A model generated the notes under the pieces. It was given only the letters and a program-made list of their open reading frames with translations. It was not told where the DNA came from and did not search any database. Below are positions 62,701 to 64,000 of a stretch of 64,000 bases of DNA, piece by piece. The translations under genes were made by a program, and so were the position numbers. Position 1 is the first letter of the stretch. Every line of letters starts with the position of its first letter. The stretch comes from Thunnus maccoyii (taxonomy: Eukaryota; Chordata; Actinopteri; Scombriformes; Scombridae): NCBI RefSeq assembly GCF_910596095.1, contig NC_056534.1, positions 36,131,588-36,195,587 on the forward strand, given 5' to 3'.

Positions 62701-63812
62701 CGAGCACTTTGTTTATAAGGCATTATGTCAAGTGACTAAGAGATAGCTTGAATTTATCAGGTCATCTGACTTAATTGAAATTGTCAACTGAGGCATACAC
62801 ATCTTGTGTCAACACAGCCTTAAGACATGGAGGCATCTATTTGATCTAACTGCACTAGACTACTGTCCTTCTCAAGCCCTAGAGGGGAAAAAGGAGGACA
62901 AATGGATTTATTGAGTTGTTTTCCTCTGTAGCAGGAGAAACTACTGTCAGTCGTATTTGCAGCATGTCGTAAGTCAGCTCAGTTTGTTTACTGATTTCAC
63001 AATTAAAAATAAATTAATTGCAGAGTCTTGTCGGAGTTCCTGTTTAGGTTGGTAAGGGAAACCAGTTTTCAAACAGAAACCACCATAAGTGCTTCCGCTC
63101 ATCTCTTCCAAACCGCCTCTGGAACATCAGCATTCCTTCCAAAGGCCAAATACTTCCTTATAGCCCGCAAGTGTAATGCTCTGTGTGTCTGACCCTCTGA
63201 CATCACTGGCCTCATGTGGGCTCACTTTTTGATCAACTGATTAACAACACCACTACGAAATGGGTCCAAATGTTGCTTTTAAGTGAATGAGAGGACTGAG
63301 AGGTCTTTGTACAGAAAGGTCACAGCGATGACACATGATGTTGACCTTTATGGTGCGCAGTGGCACAATAAATCACACCCCATCCATCCAGCTGTCGGAA
63401 TATGGGTCTAATTTTAACAGAACATGAAAGGATGATGAACTCTGGCCTCGTCCTCCACACTGATTAAAAATATCACAGATCTGACCGCAGACCTACATAA
63501 AGGAAACTGATAACTTAAAAACATTCATTTCAGCACCACCCCTTTAACCCACTGGTGATACCACATAACCATAACCGTCCATGGTTTGATTCCAGTCCGG
63601 GACCTTTGTTGCATGTCATCACTATTCTCTCCACCCATGTTTCCTGTTACTGTCTGTCAGCACTTTCAGCTGTCAAATAAAGGAACAAATGACAAATGAA
63701 AAGCTTTAAAAATACAACAACAACATTCACTTCAGTGTGATTAAGGATTAGGATTCAGTTGGTATGTATTTTTGGGAAACTTTTGTCTTCGTTGGCATTT
63801 AAACACTGACTT

Positions 63813-64000
63813 AAAGCTGCAATGATTAGTAGATTAAGTGTTAAGTTGATCGACAGAAAATTAATTGCCAACTATTTTTTAATTAAAAAAAAAAAATCTC
63901 TGATTCCAACTTCTCAAATGTGAATGTTTCCTGCTCTCTGAAGACCCCTTTGATTGTAAACTGAACGTCATTGGCTTGTGGACTGTTGGCCAGGACAAAA
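63813..64000 (+). mobile_element. GATTAATC-rich short DNA transposon, copy 3, cut by window end
   Basis: It starts at TTAAAGCTGCAATGATTAG and continues with GATCGACAGAAAATTAATTG, TCTCAAATGTGAATG, TTGTAAACTGAACGTC and CTGTTGGCCAGGACAAAA in the same order as copies 1 and 2. The second half lies beyond the window. Confidence 0.6.

Larger units (their letters stand above)
57766..64000. other. Upstream flank of pik3r6; no further gene seen
   Basis: No coding exon is recognisable. The first 300 bases are probably the 5' UTR and promoter of pik3r6 and are dominated by GA and GT microsatellites. Further out are CA/GA tracts (58270-58303, 58856-58900), a hairpin-type transposon (59346-59719), a GT run (about 60861-60887), a T run (61903-61920) and a truncated transposon copy at the window edge. 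Open frames here are short and without domain character. Confidence 0.4.

Overview
The window reads as vertebrate, most likely teleost, nuclear DNA. Genes are split into many small GT-AG exons, the spacers are full of CA/GT, GA/CT and poly-A tracts, degenerate short DNA-transposon copies are scattered through introns and spacers, and the recognisable proteins are vertebrate ones. Nothing bacterial, viral or CRISPR-like is present. The teleost assignment rests on the gene set and repeat style, and the species cannot be named.

Five protein-coding genes can be supported. From left to right: (1) the 3' part of a single-exon Ras-family GTPase of the Ras-dva type on the + strand (1-578); (2) prpsap1 on the - strand, 10 coding exons between 18044 and 5346, encoding 356 aa; (3) an unnamed - strand gene, 7 coding exons between 24062 and 20610, encoding a 274-aa Myb/SANT-like plus coiled-coil protein; (4) a BMERB1-family gene on the - strand, 6 coding exons between 42104 and 33007, encoding 190 aa and ending in a CAAX box; (5) pik3r6, the p84/p87 adaptor of PI3K-gamma, on the - strand, 20 coding exons between 57765 and 44473, encoding 794 aa. 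I built all four spliced models by hand from reading frame, splice dinucleotides and phase. Every junction phase agrees and each total length is a multiple of three.

Four of the five genes point left. The Ras-dva gene converges on prpsap1 and their 3' ends are separated by about 3.6 kb. Large spacers lie at 24.1-33.0 kb and 57.8-64.0 kb. The first holds repeats, two RFX X-box-like palindromes and AT-rich stretches that could be conserved non-coding elements. The second holds the microsatellite-rich upstream region of pik3r6 and a hairpin-type transposon. The genes have no single shared pathway: nucleotide metabolism (prpsap1), PI3K-gamma signalling (pik3r6), small-GTPase biology (Ras-dva and the putative Rab-binding BMERB protein) and a probable DNA-binding protein.

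The observations I rate highest are: a BMERB1 relative beside pik3r6, which fits an ancient whole-genome-duplication paralogon; an intron of the Myb/SANT gene bounded by an exact 8-bp direct repeat (GTAAGATT), as expected from transposon-mediated intron gain; a hAT-type element with an intact 8-bp target duplication inside prpsap1; and direct repeats flanking an in-frame exon of prpsap1. I did not find a clearly new biological system.
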